From: Herpetosiphonaceae bacterium
Lineage (GTDB): Bacteria > Chloroflexota > Chloroflexia > Chloroflexales > Herpetosiphonaceae
Reading direction: 5' to 3'
DNA: 64,000 bases
NCBI GenBank assembly: GCA_013538855.1
Contig: JABXJS010000279.1
Location: 1 to 64,000, forward strand
Shown: positions 43,431 through 52,593 of the stretch, one piece after another
Layout of the letters: each line of letters opens with the position of its first letter
Numbering within the stretch: position 1 is the first letter of the stretch
Translations under genes and position numbers: made by a program
The notes under the pieces: model-generated
The model's database searches: none
What the model saw: the letters and a program-made list of their open reading frames with translations, nothing else
Told to the model about the DNA's origin: nothing

Positions 43431-44645
43431 CAGCGGATGGTAGCCGGTGAGCGGCAGCTCCACCGTCGTGCTCTCCCAGCGCAGGAGCCACAGCGGCGCG
43501 CTTTCAGTGAAGTCTTGCGCCACCATGCCCGAGCGGTCCGGCAGCCACGTGGCCCACACAACATCGAACTCCTCATCGCTCAGCGGCTGGATTGAGCCAT
43601 CAACGGCGATGCGGCTCAGCTTCAGCGCGCGTGGCATCTCGCCCGCAGCAACGGCCTCGCTATCGGTCTGCTGCACCAGCGCCAGCACCGCACCATCGGA
43701 GCGCTGCAGCGGTGCTGCAACCAGCGTCCATGGGCCAGCCTCCGCCACCGGCACTAGGCGCTTACTGCTGCCGGTGCGCGCATCGGCACGCCAGAGGCCC
43801 GGCGGCACCATCCCAAAGCCAGAGTTCGCGTAGAGAATCGCTGTGCCGTCGGCGGTCCAGTGCGCATCGCAGCAGACCATGCCGTCGGGGCTGGTCAGGG
43901 TGATGACCGAGGTAGTGCTAAAATCAAACACCGCCAGCGTGCCACCTTCCGGCATATAGTTTACCGCCATCAGCATGCGCTGGCCGTCAGGCGACCACTC
44001 AACGGGGCCGTATAGCTCGCGCAGCGGGAAGAAGTCAACCACATCGCTGCGCGTCTCCGGCAGATCGGGCCAGATCAGCGTTGGCTCGCCGCCGCTGCGC
44101 GGCACAAGCGCCAGCCCGCCATAGCGCACGGCAATCGTCAGGCCATCTGGCGACCAAACAGGATCAAGTAGCGTCGTTTTGTACAGCGCGCCGCTATCGC
44201 TGCTGGTGGCATCAACAGTCGGGGGCGCAAACAGCACCGTGCGCTGCTCGCCGTGCGCATCGACCAACAGCAGCATATTGTCGCTGACATAGACCACTGC
44301 GCCATCAACAGGCGACACGCTGTAGCTCTGCACCGATTCCGGCTCATCCGTAATCTGCTCAACAGTTGTGCCATCACGACCCAGCCGCCAAACCTGATAG
44401 GAGCCGGACTGGTTCGATAGCACATACAGCGGCGCAGGCAGCAGCGCGGTGCTATCCAGCGTGGCGCTTGGCTCGACCGGCGCAGGCGTAGCGCTCGGCA
44501 GCACCACAGCGGATGGGGTGGCGCTCGGCGCAGCGCTCGCCGCAGTTGGCGCGGGCGGCGTTGGCGTCTCTTCAGCGACATCCACCGAACCACAGGCGCA
44601 CAGACTCACCAGTATCGCTAGACCAAGGAAAACTCGCTGCCACAT
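43410..44645 (-). CDS. Lipoprotein with TolB-like (PD40) beta-propeller
   Basis: A 411-residue protein. The signal peptide ends in a lipobox-like LCAC (lipid on about Cys18). A Pro/Ala/Thr-rich linker (about 20-65) leads to a propeller built from PD40/TolB-type blades: YQVWRLGRDGT, DPVWSPDGLTIAVRYGG, GPVEWSPDGQRMLMA, DAHWTADGTAILYAN. Such domains bind proteins at the cell surface; it is not enough to call it TolB itself. The ATG at 44645 follows GGAGG. A TATACT at 44754-44759 on the minus strand may be its -10. Its last codons form part of a repeat unit. Confidence 0.85.
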   Translation of the reverse strand: MWQRVFLGLAILVSLCACGSVDVAEETPTPPAPTAASAAPSATPSAVVLPSATPAPVEPSATLDSTALLPAPLYVLSNQSGSYQVWRLGRDGTTVEQITDEPESVQSYSVSPVDGAVVYVSDNMLLLVDAHGEQRTVLFAPPTVDATSSDSGALYKTTLLDPVWSPDGLTIAVRYGGLALVPRSGGEPTLIWPDLPETRSDVVDFFPLRELYGPVEWSPDGQRMLMAVNYMPEGGTLAVFDFSTTSVITLTSPDGMVCCDAHWTADGTAILYANSGFGMVPPGLWRADARTGSSKRLVPVAEAGPWTLVAAPLQRSDGAVLALVQQTDSEAVAAGEMPRALKLSRIAVDGSIQPLSDEEFDVVWATWLPDRSGMVAQDFTESAPLWLLRWESTTVELPLTGYHPLWGPQQP

Positions 44646-45062
44646 ACATCCTCCATCGACACAGCTGCGTGCCAGCACCACTGGCGCGGTCCGCTCAAGA
44701 CGCGGTGCACAATCAACGCCATGCAGCGCGCAATCGCAGCGCTCAGGAGGCTGAGTATAGGCGATCAACCAGGGCCGCAGCAAGACCATAAGCCATACAC
44801 GTTTTCATACAAAACGCGGCCCGCACTGCATAGCCACCAAGAGCGATGAGAAGTGCTCAAATCTGGAGGACAACTGATCCCCAATGCCCATCAGGCAGAG
44901 ACACTGGTGCAGCGGGTAGAACAGCAGTCGTGGCGACGAAAATGCTCTATCTTTCCAAACCACGCGGCCCGTGTGATCGGGGAGTCATACAGCACTGTTG
45001 GTTTAACTCCATCATCGCGCAACGGCACAGCCCAGCAGCAGCCGCAGGCCGCGCAGGATGGT
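44646..45062. other. Intergenic region without recognised gene
   Basis: This 417-bp gap holds a possible minus-strand -10 (TATACT, 44759-44754) for the lipoprotein gene and the 3' flank of the GT2 gene. An open frame on the plus strand from 44853 runs into the GT2 gene in antisense and has no supporting features. Confidence 0.5.
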
Positions 45063-46010
45063 TCAGCGACGGCCCAGCCAGCGCCGCCCAATGCCCACTG
45101 GATAGCCAGCCATCTTAGCCAGGTCGCCGACCAGGCGCACCAGCGGCGGCAGCAGCAGGGCGAGGCCACGCGTGCGCCAGGGCAGCCCCGCCGACTGCTG
45201 CCACAGACGTCGGTAGGGGCGGCGCGTGTAGGCCACCAGCCCTGGCGCAAGCAGGAGCAGCATCCATGGTCGCCGTCGCGCCAGCAGCAGCACGCTCAGC
45301 AGCCCGGCGTAGGTAGCGTAGCGGATAGCGTGCCGCCGCGGCCAGAGCTTGGCCACGCCATCGCCACGGGCATAGAAGAAGTACTGACGAGCCAGCGCCG
45401 CCAGCGATGAGCGCGGCGTGAAGTGCACCACCGCATCGAGCGCCGCCGTCGTGCGGAAGCCCGCCGCCGCCACCGCCCGATCAAACACAAGGTCTTCACA
45501 GTGATCAGCCCACTCGGGATAGCCGCCAGCTGCTTCCCACACCTGCTTGCGAAAGGCCACCGACTGCCCCGCCGCCAAAAAGCGCGTCGGATCGACCTCG
45601 GCGGCCAGCGGATAGTTGGTCGCGCCAATCGCCAGCTCCAGCACGCTGCGCGGAGCCGCCTGGTAGAAGCCCGCCACAAGGTCGGCCTCGTCGCGCTCTA
45701 GTGGCGCGATAATCCGCTCCAGCCAGTGCGGATCAAGCAGCAGCCCGGCATCGGTCGAGGCGATCAGCGGCCCACGGGCGTGGCGAATAGCGTTGTTGCG
45801 CCCAGACGAGATATTCCAGCCGCCGGCAACCAGCCGGATCGGCGCGCCACGGGCGATAGCGGCCTGCACCAGCGTCGCCGTGGCATCGGTCGAGCCACAG
45901 TCGTTGATCACAATCTCGTCCGGCGGGCGCGTCTGCGCCAGCATCGACTCAATCAGCGCCGTGATGTTGTCCGCCTCGTTTTTCACCGTACAGATGAGCG
46001 AAACCTGCAC
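45063..46010 (-). CDS. Family 2 glycosyltransferase, membrane-associated
   Basis: A 315-residue protein. The GT-A fold signatures are VSLICTVKNEADNI, the acidic INDCGSTDAT loop, STDAGLLLDPHW (the DxD-type site) and HCEDLVFDRAV. The C-terminal third has hydrophobic stretches (YAGLLSVLLLARRRPWMLLLLAPGLVAY) that likely hold it at the inner membrane. The sugar and acceptor are unknown. GGAGGAGG stands before a GTG start at 46010. It follows the HWE-type kinase gene by 21 bases in one transcript, an unusual pairing. Confidence 0.88.
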   Translation of the reverse strand: MQVSLICTVKNEADNITALIESMLAQTRPPDEIVINDCGSTDATATLVQAAIARGAPIRLVAGGWNISSGRNNAIRHARGPLIASTDAGLLLDPHWLERIIAPLERDEADLVAGFYQAAPRSVLELAIGATNYPLAAEVDPTRFLAAGQSVAFRKQVWEAAGGYPEWADHCEDLVFDRAVAAAGFRTTAALDAVVHFTPRSSLAALARQYFFYARGDGVAKLWPRRHAIRYATYAGLLSVLLLARRRPWMLLLLAPGLVAYTRRPYRRLWQQSAGLPWRTRGLALLLPPLVRLVGDLAKMAGYPVGIGRRWLGRR

Positions 46011-46031
46011 CAGCAGCCTCCTCCAGCCGTG

Positions 46032-47936
46032 CTAAAAATCGTCGTCGTCATCAGGCGTAAAGCAGACGATGGCCCGCGTCCACTGATCATCGCGCTTGAA
46101 CTCGAACTTGCCGCGCAGATCGACGTTGACAAGATTTTCGATGATCTGTAGCCCTAGGCCGGTGCTATGGCGGCGGCGGGCCGGTGGACGCCGTGGCCCA
46201 TCGTCGCGCACCTGCACATAGGCGTGGCCATCAACACGCCAGGCATCGATGCCAATTGTGCCGCCGTTGGCGCTCAGGCCATGATCGCAGGCATTGCCCA
46301 CCAGCTCGTTGATCACAATCGCCAGCAGCGTGGCCTCGCGCGAGCTAACCTCGACCGAATCACCAGTGACCTCAAACTGGATGTCTAGCTCATCGACCAC
46401 CGTCATCTGCACATTGTCAGCGACCTGCTTCGCGATCTCCTGCACCGACGTTGTGCCGATATCGTCGCGGCTGAGCAGGTTGTGCACCGCCGCAATCGCC
46501 TGCACGCGCCGCACGCTGTCCTCAAGCGCAGAGCGCCCAGTTGAGTTGGGCTTGAGCCGCCGCGCCTGCATTGTGAGCAGGGCCAGGATTGTCTGGAGAT
46601 TGTTGCGCACGCGGTGGTGGATCTCCTGCAGCAAGGTCGATTTAATCGCCAGGTTGCGCTGCGTCTCCTCGTAGAGGCGGGCGTTCTCTAGCGCGATTGC
46701 GGCCTCATCGGCGAAGGTGCTGAGCAGCTGCACATGCTCATAGTCGATGTGGTGCTCGGCGTGGCTGTAGAAGCACAGCGCGCCCGTGATGCGCTGGCCA
46801 GTGCGCAGCGGCAGCGTAAACAGCGAGTGATAGCCATCGTTGTAGGCCAGGGTCTGCACGCTGGGCCAGCGCTCATCGGTGTAGGCGTTTGGCACAGCGA
46901 TCGGGCGGCGCTCGCGCAGCACTTGGTCGATCAGGTCGTCAACGCCGACCGAGCGCGGCGTGCCCGACTCGGCCATCTGACGCACGCGGCCGTTGGGGCT
47001 GATCTGAAACACCTCGGCGCGATCAACGCGCGCGATGCGCACCGCCTGCTCCACAATCAGCCCGAGCAGCGTATCCAGGTCCAGCGTCGAGGCCAGCGCC
47101 GAGGTCACGCGCTGCAGCGTGGCCAGCTCGCGCACCTTCTGGTGCAGGCGGTCGTCGGTCTGCTGAAACAGCTGCGCGTTGGCCACCGAGAGGGCGATCT
47201 CGCCAGAGACAACCTCAAGGTAGGAGATCTGCTCGGCGGTATACTCGTGCGGCTCCTCCGTCTGCACGGTGATCACGCCCTGCAGCTGCTCGACCGAGTG
47301 CTTCTCTGAGGCGAAGAGGATAATCGGCACACACAGCAGCGAGCGAAACTGCCACTCGCCGAGCATCGGCTCATACTGATAGCGCGGCTCATCCTGCACA
47401 TCGGTCACCGCCACCGGCTTGCCGATCTCGCCAGCCCAGCCGGTGACGCCCTCGCCGAGCTTGATCACGATCTGGCCGATCGCGCGGGTGTTCAGGCCAT
47501 AGGTGGCGCGCAGCGAGAGCTTGCGCGTGTGCTGATCGAACAAAAAGACCGAGCAGGCATCGACGTGCATCACCTCAGCCACAGTCTCCACGACCGTCTG
47601 CAGCGACGCGTCGAGATCGAGCGTGGAGTTTGCGGCGCTGATCACGCGGTGCAGGCCGTCGAGCTGCTGGACTCGCCGCAGCAGGTGCGTCTCCCAGTGG
47701 CGGGTGCGGCTTTCCTCGCGGGCGGCGGCATAGCCCAGCAGCAAATCGGTCACAATCGGAGCCGGGTCGAGGCTCGCCTGATTGGCAGCGGCGAGGCCGG
47801 CACTCGACAGCGTGTGCGGCTCCACCTGCTGCCCATGGCAGTCGGCTCCAAAGGCGCGCAGGTGCTGCGAGCGCAGCTCAGGTGCGGTTGACTCCAGCAG
47901 CGAAAGGATCATATCGTGTAGCGGTGTTGTTGTCAT
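46032..47936 (-). CDS. GAF-GAF histidine kinase, HWE/HisKA_2 type
   Basis: A 634-residue cytosolic sensor. A helical lead (about 1-95) is followed by two GAF domains (about 110-260 and 285-420), with the usual linker LFQQTDDRLHQKVREL. The dimerisation helix is EIHHRVRNNLQTI (phospho-His about 441), the HisKA_2 form. The ATP domain has NELVGNACDHG and GLGLQIIENL. A poly-Asp tail ends the protein. The ATG at 47936 follows AGAAG by 6 bases; 47942 is an alternative. GAF ligands are not evident. No receiver is adjacent. Confidence 0.9.
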   Translation of the reverse strand: MTTTPLHDMILSLLESTAPELRSQHLRAFGADCHGQQVEPHTLSSAGLAAANQASLDPAPIVTDLLLGYAAAREESRTRHWETHLLRRVQQLDGLHRVISAANSTLDLDASLQTVVETVAEVMHVDACSVFLFDQHTRKLSLRATYGLNTRAIGQIVIKLGEGVTGWAGEIGKPVAVTDVQDEPRYQYEPMLGEWQFRSLLCVPIILFASEKHSVEQLQGVITVQTEEPHEYTAEQISYLEVVSGEIALSVANAQLFQQTDDRLHQKVRELATLQRVTSALASTLDLDTLLGLIVEQAVRIARVDRAEVFQISPNGRVRQMAESGTPRSVGVDDLIDQVLRERRPIAVPNAYTDERWPSVQTLAYNDGYHSLFTLPLRTGQRITGALCFYSHAEHHIDYEHVQLLSTFADEAAIALENARLYEETQRNLAIKSTLLQEIHHRVRNNLQTILALLTMQARRLKPNSTGRSALEDSVRRVQAIAAVHNLLSRDDIGTTSVQEIAKQVADNVQMTVVDELDIQFEVTGDSVEVSSREATLLAIVINELVGNACDHGLSANGGTIGIDAWRVDGHAYVQVRDDGPRRPPARRRHSTGLGLQIIENLVNVDLRGKFEFKRDDQWTRAIVCFTPDDDDDF

Positions 47937-48088
47937 AGGCATCTTCTAAAAGACTAGGCACAGCAAACCACGGGCGGCGCAGATACACGCGCGCCGTCAG
48001 CGCAGCGGTGACAACAGCGCAGAGATCTGCAAGGCAGTGTAGCGTGTTAACGATCTTCTGGCAATCTTAGATGTGCTGGTGCGTCACT

Positions 48089-48117
48089 TTGCGCTGGCCT
48101 AAGCTTGCGCATATAAT
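48089..48117 (+). promoter_or_regulatory. Promoter for serC
   Basis: TTGCGC (48089-48094) and TATAAT (48112-48117) are spaced 17 bp apart, 46 bases before the ATG at 48164. Confidence 0.55.
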
Positions 48118-48163
48118 TGCGGCTGCTGTTCGCAGGACCACTCGGGCAAGTAGGAGATTTTTC

Positions 48164-49246
48164 ATGACCGTCTATAATTTTAATGCAGGTCCAGCAATTC
48201 TGCCTGCGGCAGTGCTGGAGCAAGCCCAGAACGAACTTCGCGACTACAAGGGAACAGGCATCTCGATCCTTGAGACCAGCCACCGCTCGAAAGAGTACGA
48301 GGCGATCAACAGCAGCGCCGAGCAGCGCTTCAAGCAGCTGCTGGGCCTTGGCGATGGCTACCGTGTGCTGTTTATGCAGGGCGGGGCCAGCTCCCAGTTC
48401 GCGTTCGTTCCACTAAATTTCCTCGGCCCCAACGCTGTGGCTGACTACATCCTGACGGGCACATGGTCGGTGAAGGCGCACGCCGAGGCGGCGAAGATTG
48501 GCTCCGCCACCATCGCGGCCAGCACCAAAGCCGACAACTTCAACCGCATCCCGCGTGGCGACGAGGTCACGCTCAGCCCGGATGCGGCCTATGTGCATAT
48601 CACCACCAACAACACGATCTTCGGCACGCAGTGGCACACCACGCCTGCTGTCGGTGACCGTCCGCTGGTCGCCGATATGAGCAGCGACATCCTGTCGCGG
48701 CCGCTGCCTGCCGACAAGTACGCGCTGATCTACGCTGGTGCCCAGAAGAACCTTGGCCCCGCCGGCCTCACGGTGGTGCTCATTCGCGAGGACTGGATGG
48801 CGCAGGCCAACCCCGAGCTGCCCACCATGTTCAAGTACGCCACCTACGCCGCCAACAACTCGCTCTACAACACGCCGCCAGCCTATGCCGTGTATATGCT
48901 CGACCTCGTGCTGCAGTGGATCGAGGGCCAGGGCGGCCTGGAGGGCATGGCCAAGCACAACGAGCGCAAGGCCGGCATCATCTACAGCACGATCGATGAG
49001 TCGCAGGGCTTCTACCGCGGCCACGCGCTGCCCGACAGCCGCTCACTGATGAACATCACGTTCCGTCTGCCCACGCCAGAGCTAGAGCAGCAGTTCGTTG
49101 CTGATGCCAAGCAGCAGGGCATGATCGGCCTCAAGGGCCACCGCTCGGTCGGCGGCATCCGTGCCTCGGTCTACAACGCCATGCCCATCGCTGGAGCCGA
49201 GGCGCTGGCCAGCTTTATGCGCGACTGGGCCGCTCAGCACGGCTAG
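48164..49246 (+). CDS. serC: Phosphoserine aminotransferase (SerC)
   Basis: A 360-residue PLP enzyme of the usual length. It moves an amino group from glutamate to 3-phosphohydroxypyruvate in serine synthesis. The family start YNFNAGPAILP, the GGASSQFAFVPLN loop, the SSDILSRP segment and the PLP Lys195 (YAGAQKNLGP) are all present, as is the late GLKGHRSVGGIRAS. The ATG at 48164 follows AGGAG. It has its own promoter and terminator and no other serine genes beside it. Confidence 0.97.
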   Translation: MTVYNFNAGPAILPAAVLEQAQNELRDYKGTGISILETSHRSKEYEAINSSAEQRFKQLLGLGDGYRVLFMQGGASSQFAFVPLNFLGPNAVADYILTGTWSVKAHAEAAKIGSATIAASTKADNFNRIPRGDEVTLSPDAAYVHITTNNTIFGTQWHTTPAVGDRPLVADMSSDILSRPLPADKYALIYAGAQKNLGPAGLTVVLIREDWMAQANPELPTMFKYATYAANNSLYNTPPAYAVYMLDLVLQWIEGQGGLEGMAKHNERKAGIIYSTIDESQGFYRGHALPDSRSLMNITFRLPTPELEQQFVADAKQQGMIGLKGHRSVGGIRASVYNAMPIAGAEALASFMRDWAAQHG

Positions 49247-49272
49247 AATCAACCAATGATCCTGCGTTCACC

Positions 49273-49303
49273 GACGGTCTGGCAGCGAGCCAGACCGTCT
49301 TTT
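49273..49303 (+). terminator. Rho-independent terminator of serC
   Basis: GACGGTCTGG (49273-49282), loop CAGCGAG, complement 49290-49299, then TTTT. This is the clearest intrinsic terminator in the window. Confidence 0.9.
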
Positions 49304-49363
49304 GCTGCGGTCTGAGTGCAACCTGCGCTAGCCCCAAAACGTCTTACCGCTGGTGCCTAAATC

Positions 49364-49372
49364 TGCTATACT
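49364..49372 (+). promoter_or_regulatory. Extended -10 for the zinc-ribbon gene
   Basis: TGCTATACT lies 106 bases before the ATG at 49479, leaving a leader of about 100 bases with no recognised riboswitch. Confidence 0.5.
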
Positions 49373-49478
49373 CAACGTGATCATGCAAGAGAGGACCTTT
49401 TGTCTCTCCCCTTTCGCACGCGTGGTGTGTACACTCTATGCACCAACTATCGACAGCGCCATCAGAAAGGCTAGCGCC

Positions 49479-50138
49479 ATGGACTACACACAGTGTCCGT
49501 CATGCGACTCACGCGTGAGTCGTTCGGCTCAGTTTTGTACCAATTGTGGGCGCACGCTAGGGTATACTGGGCAAACCATGCAGGTTGAAGGCAGCTTTAA
49601 TCCACCCGCACCGCCCAGCTATCCGCCAGCACCTGCGCCGACCTATCCGATGTCAGCAGCGACAAATAGCCAGCCCATGTACCCACCGCTGCCGCCAGGC
49701 AGCTCATATCCACCACAGCCATACTATCCGCCGCAGCCCGGCTATGCGCCGCAGCCTGGCTACGCGCCGCAGATGCAGCCTAGCTACGGTCCGCAGGGCC
49801 AGCCCGGCTATACTCAGCCCGGCCCGCCGATGTACCCGCCCTATGCCGCACCAGTACAGCAGATCAACGTGATCAATGGCTACCCGCCCCAGCCAGCGCA
49901 GCCGGTCGTCTACGCGCATATGCCGGTCGTCTACCGGCAGCCAAAGAGCGTCGGCGTGGCGCTGCTGCTGACGTTTTTCTTTGGGCCACTGGGAATGTTC
50001 TACTCGACAGTCGCTGGCGCGATCATTATGCTGCTTGCCTCGATTATTCTCGTTCCGCTCACGCTTGGCGTTGCACTGCCGTTCCTCTGGATCATCTGTA
50101 TGATCTGGGGCGGAGTGGCCGCCAATGAGCTGCGCTAA
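49479..50138 (+). CDS. Zinc-ribbon, Pro/Tyr-rich membrane protein
   Basis: A 219-residue protein. The N-terminus is a zinc ribbon (CPSC and CTNC, about residues 6-29). The middle (about 40-150) is a low-complexity Pro/Tyr/Gln linker with repeats such as PPQPGYAPQPGY. The C-terminus has membrane segments (VGVALLLTFFFGPLGMFYSTVAG and IIMLLASIILVPLTLGVALP), in the style of TM2-like proteins. The ATG at 49479 follows AGAAAGG; the longer frame upstream overlaps the leader. The role is unknown; the architecture is common among bacterial proteins that gather at the membrane. Confidence 0.8.
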   Translation: MDYTQCPSCDSRVSRSAQFCTNCGRTLGYTGQTMQVEGSFNPPAPPSYPPAPAPTYPMSAATNSQPMYPPLPPGSSYPPQPYYPPQPGYAPQPGYAPQMQPSYGPQGQPGYTQPGPPMYPPYAAPVQQINVINGYPPQPAQPVVYAHMPVVYRQPKSVGVALLLTFFFGPLGMFYSTVAGAIIMLLASIILVPLTLGVALPFLWIICMIWGGVAANELR

Positions 50139-50166
50139 CGAGCAAGCACGCACACCAACTCCATTA

Positions 50167-50198
50167 GCGTGCGAGCGCCACCGCCGCCGCTCGCACGC
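50167..50198 (+). terminator. Hairpin after the zinc-ribbon gene
   Basis: GCGTGCGAGCG (50167-50177) and its exact complement (50188-50198) with a 10-base loop lie 28 bases after the stop. Confidence 0.65.
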
Positions 50199-50289
50199 AC
50201 ATTGACCCCCAGCCCGCCCTCTAACCTCACCGTTGAGCCACCGATGCAGCTACCACCTTGGCTAAAATCATGAACAAGGAGGACCACTG

Positions 50290-51168
50290 ATGCAGTCGCT
50301 CTACCGCTCAGCTTATGGCTACGCCGCCGTCATGCAGCACTACGACTCGATGTTAAACTGTGGGCCTGTGCCCTACACCACGCGCATGGTCTCCACCCGC
50401 TATGGCCCAACCCATGTGGTTGTTGGCGGGCCACAGCACGCACCGCCAGTGCTGCTGTTCCATGGCTGGAACGGCAGCGCCTGTGCCATCGGGGCAGAGT
50501 TCCCGTTTCTCTTTCAGCACTACCGTGTCTATATGCCCGATATCATCGGCCATGCTGGCAAAAGTGCTCCGGTGCGCCCACCAACCCACGGCAGCACCTA
50601 CGCGCTGTGGGTCCAAGACATGCTGCACGCCCTCAAGCTTGATCGCGTGCGCAGCGTGGGCATCTCCGGCGGCGGCTGGATGACGCTCAAGCTTGCCGCA
50701 CATATGCCCACGCAGATCTCACACGTGGCCGCCATCAGCCCCGACGGCCTGTCCACAACCAACACTGCCGCTGTGCTGCGCTGGATGCTGCCAGCGGCGC
50801 TCTGGCCCAGCAAGCGCACCATCCGCCGCATGCTGCGCTTTATTACTTCGCCACGGGCGGCTGCGCCCAACTTTGCGCTGTACGAGCAGTTTGCGCGTGG
50901 TCTCTATAACCTCAAGCACTTCAAGCCACAGAAAAATCCCGGCCCAATGAGCCGTAGCGAGCTGCGCAAAATCATCGCGCCAACGTTAATCTTGATGGGT
51001 GCCGATGAGCGCATCTTCGTGCCTCACGCTGCGGTTGAGCGCGCTCGCAGCGATATACCTGGCCTTGTCGCCGCCGAGATCATCGATGCCGGCGGCCACC
51101 TGCTCACCGCCGATCAGCCGACGCTTGTGCAGCAGCGTGTGCTTACGTTCTTGGCAACGGCCGCCTAA
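50290..51168 (+). CDS. Alpha/beta-fold hydrolase
   Basis: A 292-residue protein. The oxyanion strand is LLFHGWNGSA. The nucleophile elbow is GISGGG, the acid is in MGADERIFVP and the His in DAGGHLL, giving a complete triad. The cap helices lie between about 150 and 225. It has no signal peptide. AAGGAGGA stands before the ATG. The substrate is unknown; esterases, C-C hydrolases and peptidases share this fold. It ends one base before a convergent gene. Confidence 0.9.
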   Translation: MQSLYRSAYGYAAVMQHYDSMLNCGPVPYTTRMVSTRYGPTHVVVGGPQHAPPVLLFHGWNGSACAIGAEFPFLFQHYRVYMPDIIGHAGKSAPVRPPTHGSTYALWVQDMLHALKLDRVRSVGISGGGWMTLKLAAHMPTQISHVAAISPDGLSTTNTAAVLRWMLPAALWPSKRTIRRMLRFITSPRAAAPNFALYEQFARGLYNLKHFKPQKNPGPMSRSELRKIIAPTLILMGADERIFVPHAAVERARSDIPGLVAAEIIDAGGHLLTADQPTLVQQRVLTFLATAA

Positions 51169-51169
51169 G

Positions 51170-51898
51170 CTACGCCACAGCCTGGCTGGCCAAGATCGCC
51201 GCCACCGCTGCATCGACGCAGCCAGCCCAGAGCTGGCGGCCCAGCGCCGCACTCGCCTTGGTTGCATCGCCGATCACCCCCGAGGCCGAGTAGCGCCGAA
51301 AGTCGAGCGCCGGATCATCCCAGTCCACAGGAGCAAGCTCCGGCGCAGGAATCGCGCTAGCCCGCACAGCCGCAGGCCGCAGATAGAGCGCAAGCGAGGT
51401 TGTGAAGCTATCAGCATGCCCGCCAGCTACGTGCGCATCGCCCAAGCGACACCAGAGGTCATGATAGGGCAGCGGTGGCAGTGCAACATGGGCTTGGCCA
51501 GCATGCTGTTGATTAAAGGATGCCACAAGCGCCGTAAGATCGTGCCCACCACAGCCCCGCCAGATCAGCGTGCGCCGAAAGCCCTGCGCCAGCAGCGATT
51601 CCAGCACTGCGCGCAGCAACGCTGTGTGCAGCGCAACTGGAATATCAATGAAGCCGCTGCCGTAGCCACGATGCTCTGGTGTTGGGCCAAACGGCAGTAC
51701 CGGCAGTACCAAGGCTGCGACACCTTGCGCCTGCAAGCGCTCGGAGGCCGCCAGCATCAGCGTTTCGGCAAACCAAGTGTCAAAATCTACCGGCAGATGT
51801 GGTCCTTGCTGCTCTGTGCAGCCTGTCGGAACAAGCACCAGCGTATCGGCCGCAGCATAGTCAGCGATCTCTCGATAGGTCAAATCTCCAAAACGCAT
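51170..51898 (-). CDS. Creatininase-family metallohydrolase
   Basis: A 242-residue protein. The metal-binding segments are PTGCTEQQGPHLPVDFD and WRGCGGHD, and later GGHADSFTTS, where the family usually has GEWETS or AGxxET. These enzymes cut cyclic amides; the family includes creatininase and mycofactocin-maturation MftE. No mycofactocin genes are here, so the role is open. AAGGAG precedes the ATG at 51898. Convergent with the alpha/beta hydrolase. Confidence 0.85.
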   Translation of the reverse strand: MRFGDLTYREIADYAAADTLVLVPTGCTEQQGPHLPVDFDTWFAETLMLAASERLQAQGVAALVLPVLPFGPTPEHRGYGSGFIDIPVALHTALLRAVLESLLAQGFRRTLIWRGCGGHDLTALVASFNQQHAGQAHVALPPLPYHDLWCRLGDAHVAGGHADSFTTSLALYLRPAAVRASAIPAPELAPVDWDDPALDFRRYSASGVIGDATKASAALGRQLWAGCVDAAVAAILASQAVA

Positions 51899-51961
51899 CT
51901 ACCGCTCCTTTCGATCATTAATCCCAGTCCCACATGCCAAGCCTATCAACTGATCATCAGG

Positions 51962-51989
51962 TTGAAGCACGCTTGGCGTAGCCTATAAT
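51962..51989 (+). promoter_or_regulatory. Promoter for the exonuclease-kinase operon
   Basis: TTGAAG (51962-51967) and TATAAT (51984-51989) are 16 bp apart, 55 bases before the ATG at 52045. Confidence 0.65.
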
Positions 51990-52044
51990 TATTTGCATCC
52001 TAGCCTACGTCGTGCCATAATGCCCCCGCTTAGAAGGGAACTCA

Positions 52045-52593
52045 ATGGACGCATATCTCGATATAGAAACGACCTGGAGCCGCACCATCAGCGTGATCGG
52101 CGTCTATCGCCCAGATCGCGGCACCATCCAGCTTATCGGCGCTGGCGTGTCTGATATTAACCTCTACGCCGCTCTGGCTGGAGTGCGCACAATCTGGACC
52201 TTCAATGGAGCATGCTTTGACCTGCCGGTGATCAAGCGCGCTCTTGGCGCAGATCTGCGCAGCGAGTTTGCGCACCGCGATCTGCTGCGCGACTGTCGCC
52301 GTCGCCAGCTGCGGGGCGGCCTGAAGGTCGTAGAGCAGAAGCTCGGCATCGTGCGCAGCACCGCCGGGATTGATGGCCGCGCGGCCCTGCGCCTGTGGCA
52401 AGCCTACGACACCTACGGCGATGTGCACGCCCGCGACCTGCTGCTGCGCTACAACCGCGACGATGTTATTCATCTGCCGCACCTGCGCGCTCACTTGGAA
52501 GGCACACCAGCCGCCGCGCTGAACCCAGATCACGTCATCTGGTCCACGTCTGATGCCGCGTTGGTTGCTGAGAAGGATACACCTGCATGCTAG
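52045..52593 (+). CDS. YprB-like DEDD 3'-5' exonuclease domain protein
   Basis: A 182-residue RNase H-like fold. Motif I is LDIETTW (Asp and Glu), motif II is FNGACFDLPVI (Asp) and motif III is YNRDDVIHL (Asp), fitting the DEDDy class. It is likely a 3'-5' nuclease that uses two metal ions. The ends of the kinase and this gene overlap: its stop (52591-52593) lies inside the kinase start, so translation is coupled. Why a nuclease is tied to a PASTA kinase is unknown. Confidence 0.82.
   Translation: MDAYLDIETTWSRTISVIGVYRPDRGTIQLIGAGVSDINLYAALAGVRTIWTFNGACFDLPVIKRALGADLRSEFAHRDLLRDCRRRQLRGGLKVVEQKLGIVRSTAGIDGRAALRLWQAYDTYGDVHARDLLLRYNRDDVIHLPHLRAHLEGTPAAALNPDHVIWSTSDAALVAEKDTPAC

Noticed and set aside
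44853-45410. 185-codon plus-strand ORF
   Set aside because: Two thirds is antisense to the GT2 gene and it has no domain.
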